Positions 61,468-64,000 of a DNA stretch of 64,000 nt are shown here, piece by piece. Within the stretch, counting starts at the first letter, position 1, and each line of letters opens with the position of its first letter. The DNA is from an uncultured Emergencia sp. (lineage in GTDB: Bacteria; Bacillota; Clostridia; Peptostreptococcales; Anaerovoracaceae). Under the pieces are notes generated by a model, which did not search any database, was not told the DNA's origin, and saw only the letters and a program-made list of their open reading frames with translations. A program made the position numbers and the translations under genes. The stretch is taken from the NCBI GenBank assembly GCA_904420065.1, contig CAJFTU010000046.1, forward strand, positions 62,001-126,000. The letters run 5' to 3'.

Positions 61468-62239
61468 AGTCTGGTATATCGCCTACGCCGTTTAAGACCA
61501 GGCGCGGCCTGTATGGGAATTTATCGATCTCGTTTCTGTCGGTGACGCCGGTCAGCACCAGTATGGGGTCTATTCCGCTTTCCACACCGCCGACGATATC
61601 GGTATCCATGCGGTCGCCGATCATAGCGGCCTCTTCGGAATGTACGCCTAACAGACGGAGTCCGGTCCTCATCATCAGAGGGTTGGGCTTGCCGACGAAG
61701 TAGGCCTGTTTTCCTGTTGCCATTTCTATAGGCGAGATCAGGGCTCTGCACGCCGGAATGATGCCTCGGTTGGACGGTCCGGTGAGATCCGAATTGGTTC
61801 CGATCAGCCTGGAGCCGTTGCGTACCAGCGTAACTGCTTTGCAGATCGCTTCGTAGTTGTAGCTCTGGCTTTCGCCTACAATAACGTAGTCGGGATCCCG
61901 GTCGGTAATGGCTACGCCGCATTGGTACAGCGCTCCCACAAGTCCCGGTTCGCCGATCACATAGGCGCTGCAGTGGCTGGTCTGTTCGCTGACAAATTTA
62001 GCGGTGGCCAGAGCGCTGGTATAGAAGTGGCTTTCGTCGATGTCCAGTCCCATGGCCTGCAGTTTCAGTCTCAGCTCCAGAGGCGTCTGCCCGCTGTTGT
62101 TGGTCAGAAAGAGAAATTCTTTGTTCTCTCTGTAGAGCCAGTCGACGAACTCTTTCACTCCGGGAAGCAGCCGTCCGCCCCAGTAGATTACGCCGTCCAT
62201 ATCGCAGATGAATCCTTTTTTTGCTCTGAGTTGTTCCAT
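61466..62239 (-). CDS. HAD-superfamily phosphatase, NagD-like
   Basis: 257 aa. Catalytic Asp pair in FICDMDGVIYWG, LTNNSG, GKPNPLMM and GDRMDTDI, with a C2-type cap. Substrates in the NagD family are small phosphate esters (UMP, sugar phosphates). It overlaps the terminator's end and is convergent with the DUF2284 gene. GGAGGTGC precedes ATG 62239. Confidence 0.9.
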   Translation of the reverse strand: MEQLRAKKGFICDMDGVIYWGGRLLPGVKEFVDWLYRENKEFLFLTNNSGQTPLELRLKLQAMGLDIDESHFYTSALATAKFVSEQTSHCSAYVIGEPGLVGALYQCGVAITDRDPDYVIVGESQSYNYEAICKAVTLVRNGSRLIGTNSDLTGPSNRGIIPACRALISPIEMATGKQAYFVGKPNPLMMRTGLRLLGVHSEEAAMIGDRMDTDIVGGVESGIDPILVLTGVTDRNEIDKFPYRPRLVLNGVGDIPD

Positions 62240-62475
62240 ATTGCACCTCCTTTCTCATGTCTGAATGTTTCACAGGTATTATATACCACATTTGTGATAA
62301 AAAACAGCCCCGCTGTGTAAAAGTCTGGTAAAATCAGCGCTGTTTTTTTGCTATTCCCACCGGTCCGTTTTGACGGTAATTTTATAACACAGTTTTTATA
62401 CGGATTTTACATTGATGAGGTGGATAAAGAAAATCAGGGTGTTATTCTTATCGGTAAGAGGGAAAGGAGTATCGG

Positions 62476-62655
62476 ATGAAATATGTGGACTGGCTGACAG
62501 AAATTATCTCACGGATATTGCAGAGCATGGGGCCGGGTCTGCGGATTGGCGGCCTGATCGCCGTTGTTTTAATCGTTTTTCTGTGCGCCGCAGCGGCGCT
62601 GAAAATTATCCTGTATATCTTTGGCAGGGACAGGGTCGATGGACGCCGAAGCTGA
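62476..62655 (+). CDS. 59-residue single-pass membrane protein
   Basis: ATG 62476 follows GGAAAGGAG. An amphipathic N-terminus (MKYVDWLTEIISRILQSMG) precedes one membrane helix (about 25-48) and a charged tail (FGRDRVDGRRS). A longer frame in another register starting at 62412 overlaps it but has no site. No family recognised. A terminator follows at 62728. Confidence 0.6.
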   Translation: MKYVDWLTEIISRILQSMGPGLRIGGLIAVVLIVFLCAAAALKIILYIFGRDRVDGRRS

Positions 62656-62727
62656 CGGGGCAGAGCGGGCAGCCGGCACGTTCTCTACAGATTGATTTTA
62701 AAATACAGAGGAAATACAATAGAAAAA

Positions 62728-62770
62728 TGCTGTTAAGTATAGTATACTTATATTAACAGCAGTTTTTTTT
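62728..62770 (+). terminator. Terminator after the 59-residue gene
   Basis: TGCTGTTAA (62728-62736) and TTAACAGCA (62753-62761), inner GTATA/TATAC pairing, then GTTTTTTTT. Confidence 0.85.
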
Positions 62771-63011
62771 ATTATGCAGAATTCTTCTGTCCGGCTTTAT
62801 GCTTCTTTTTTAAAACGGAATACAGCAAACGATACATTTCGTTAAACTTTCAGAGGAAAATAGCGGTAAAACGCAGAAAATATGATTTTAAAAATTCTGA
62901 AAAATTATCGCATAAAGTAAAGAAGGTTTTATTATATAATAAAAAGCGGTATACTTAATATAAATACTAAAATTTTTGGGATAATCGGTCAATTATACAG
63001 GAGAAAATCGT
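62771..63011. other. AT-rich leader/promoter region of the MerR gene
   Basis: No gene. Several -10-like TATAAT/TATACT words at about 62934 and 62951, no single clear promoter. CAGGAGAAAA at 62998-63007 is the ribosome site of the next gene. Confidence 0.4.
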
Positions 63012-63842
63012 ATGAAAATTGAATTCAAGGATTACCGGATCGGTTTCCTCACAGGCTTATTTGAGGTTTCAGCGGATACGATCCGGCTGTATGCAAAGAA
63101 GGATCTTCTGGAGCCGAAGAAGAACGAGTCCAATAAATACAGACTCTTCTGCAGAGAAGATGTATTTAATATGGAGTATATCATGCGGCTTCGGGATATG
63201 GGTATTCCCTTGGAGGATATACGAACAATCGTCTGCGAGTCATCACTTGACGATGTGAGCGGCAGGGTGGAGAATCGTCTCGCATATGTTGAAGAGGAGA
63301 TTGCTCATCTGGCTGAAGTCAGAGAAAACCTGAAGAGCTACCGTCAGCTGCTTATGGATATTTCCGAAAAGACTAACAAAATTGAAATTATAGAAGAAAA
63401 GACTACCTTTTTGATGATCGATATAGAGGAATCGGTTCCCAAGACCATAGAATATTTGAAGGATTTGGATGAGGATCTCCGTCCTTATTTTTCTCTGTAC
63501 GTCCCTCAGGAAGATAATCCTTTGTTTACCAATGAAGATTTTTTAGATAAAAAGAAACGGCAGGAGGTCAGTTTCGTTCTTACCTGTGAAGACGTCAACG
63601 GAATCAGCTTGCAGCCGGGATTTCCTTCGGACAGAATTTCTGTTATCGGCCCCTGCAGATTTGTTACCTCTATCGGATACGCTTATACGGATATAAAATA
63701 TGAATTTCTGGAGATGATAGGGCAGTTTATCCAGAGAAGAGGACTCCGGCGCTGCGGTAATTACTTTACACAGTACCTTACCTCACAGCATATTCACGGA
63801 GATGCAATCGATTATTACAGGACTTATGTTCCTATTGAGTAA
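63012..63842 (+). CDS. MerR family regulator with GyrI-like effector domain
   Basis: 276 aa. MerR helix-turn-helix (LTGLFEVSADTIRLYAKKDL then KNESNKYR), a coiled coil (about 75-115) and a C-terminal GyrI-like ligand domain (about 130-275). Such proteins often sense toxic small molecules and turn on efflux genes. A dyad with promoter elements lies at the window end, 140 bases downstream, possibly its target. Confidence 0.88.
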   Translation: MKIEFKDYRIGFLTGLFEVSADTIRLYAKKDLLEPKKNESNKYRLFCREDVFNMEYIMRLRDMGIPLEDIRTIVCESSLDDVSGRVENRLAYVEEEIAHLAEVRENLKSYRQLLMDISEKTNKIEIIEEKTTFLMIDIEESVPKTIEYLKDLDEDLRPYFSLYVPQEDNPLFTNEDFLDKKKRQEVSFVLTCEDVNGISLQPGFPSDRISVIGPCRFVTSIGYAYTDIKYEFLEMIGQFIQRRGLRRCGNYFTQYLTSQHIHGDAIDYYRTYVPIE

Positions 63843-63879
63843 CGCAGCGCGATACCGTGCTGCGTCCGTTTTGTTTTTT
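63842..63879 (+). terminator. Terminator after the MerR gene
   Basis: ACGCAGC (63842-63848) pairs with GCTGCGT (63859-63865), then CCGTTTTGTTTTTT. A second small hairpin (TTTTCCCGG/CCGGGAAA) follows. Confidence 0.85.
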
Positions 63880-63976
63880 GGCGTATTTTCCCGGCGATAG
63901 AACTTGTCCGGGAAATTTTTCTCTCTTTGCCAGAAATTAATATATAAAATATTGTATTAAATATTCTGATTAATTA

Positions 63977-64000
63977 TTGACTCTTGACCAAGTCAAGACA
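63977..64000 (+). promoter_or_regulatory. Partial promoter-operator at window end
   Basis: TTGACT (63977-63982) overlaps the dyad TCTTGAC-CAA-GTCAAGA (63982-63998). MerR regulators bind a dyad between -35 and -10, so this may be the target of the neighbouring MerR; the -10 is outside the window. Confidence 0.45.

Noticed and set aside
62412..62756. 114-codon frame before the MerR gene
   Set aside because: No ribosome site, runs through a terminator, and overlaps the better-supported 59-residue gene in another frame.

Overview
The window reads as the replication-origin region of a mid-GC (about half G+C) anaerobic member of the Bacillota, class Clostridia. Family-level placement (Anaerovoracaceae-like amino-acid fermenters) is only an inference, from the gene content: rubredoxins, a DUF2148 ferredoxin-like protein, a DUF2284 protein, two PucR regulators and a complete histidine-to-glutamate pathway. 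I saw no rRNA, tRNA or CRISPR array.

Layout. 1-4700 (minus): the classical left side of oriC, rpmH-rnpA-yidD-yidC-khpB(jag)-mnmE-mnmG, driven by a consensus promoter; mnmG runs off the left edge. 4861-6231 (minus): a transglutaminase-like protease-fold gene inserted between rpmH and dnaA. 6300-14950 (plus): dnaA-oriC-dnaN-recF, then gyrB-gyrA, with DnaA boxes and a DnaA-trio between dnaA and dnaN. 15000-21750: an RsbW/SpoIIAB-like kinase with its sigma factor, a cysteine-rich redox protein, a two-component system divergent from a four-PepSY-domain protein, and a padR operon. 21770-23800: an AT-rich patch with orphan and broken genes. 23900-34430: thioredoxin/plsC, membrane and cysteine-synthase genes, a PucR regulator, rubredoxins, and an ECF sigma factor with an ABC exporter. 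34494-40997: a PucR regulator divergent from a DUF917/racemase/NCS1-permease/PepD operon. 41061-42266: rpsF-ssb-rpsR. 42360-43688: a stand-alone hisD. 43813-44128: a symmetrical four-copy repeat. 44388-48163: a FokI-type restriction-modification pair. 48228-50492: L,D-transpeptidase, RNHCP protein and MarR. 50962-58725: hutH-hutU-HD-hutI-fchA-ftcD-gntR. 58849-64000: lipoprotein, a degenerate amidohydrolase, DUF2284, a NagD-like HAD phosphatase, a small membrane protein and a MerR/GyrI regulator.

How parts work together. Histidine is converted by HutH, HutU, HutI, the glutamate formimidoyltransferase and the cyclodeaminase to glutamate plus a one-carbon unit on tetrahydrofolate. The solitary hisD has an operator sharing the 13-mer TAGTGTTATAACT with the site in front of the hut gntR gene, so histidinol oxidation probably belongs to the same regulon. 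The PepD-type Xaa-His dipeptidase in the DUF917 cluster may feed the same histidine theme.

Most interesting observations: the FokI-like R-M pair with four GGATG sites packed into its own leader; the 2+2 mirror-symmetric 62-bp repeats just upstream of it; the hisD/gntR shared operator; an 81-bp repeat that twice sits right after a terminator; and an abrupt composition change inside mnmG.
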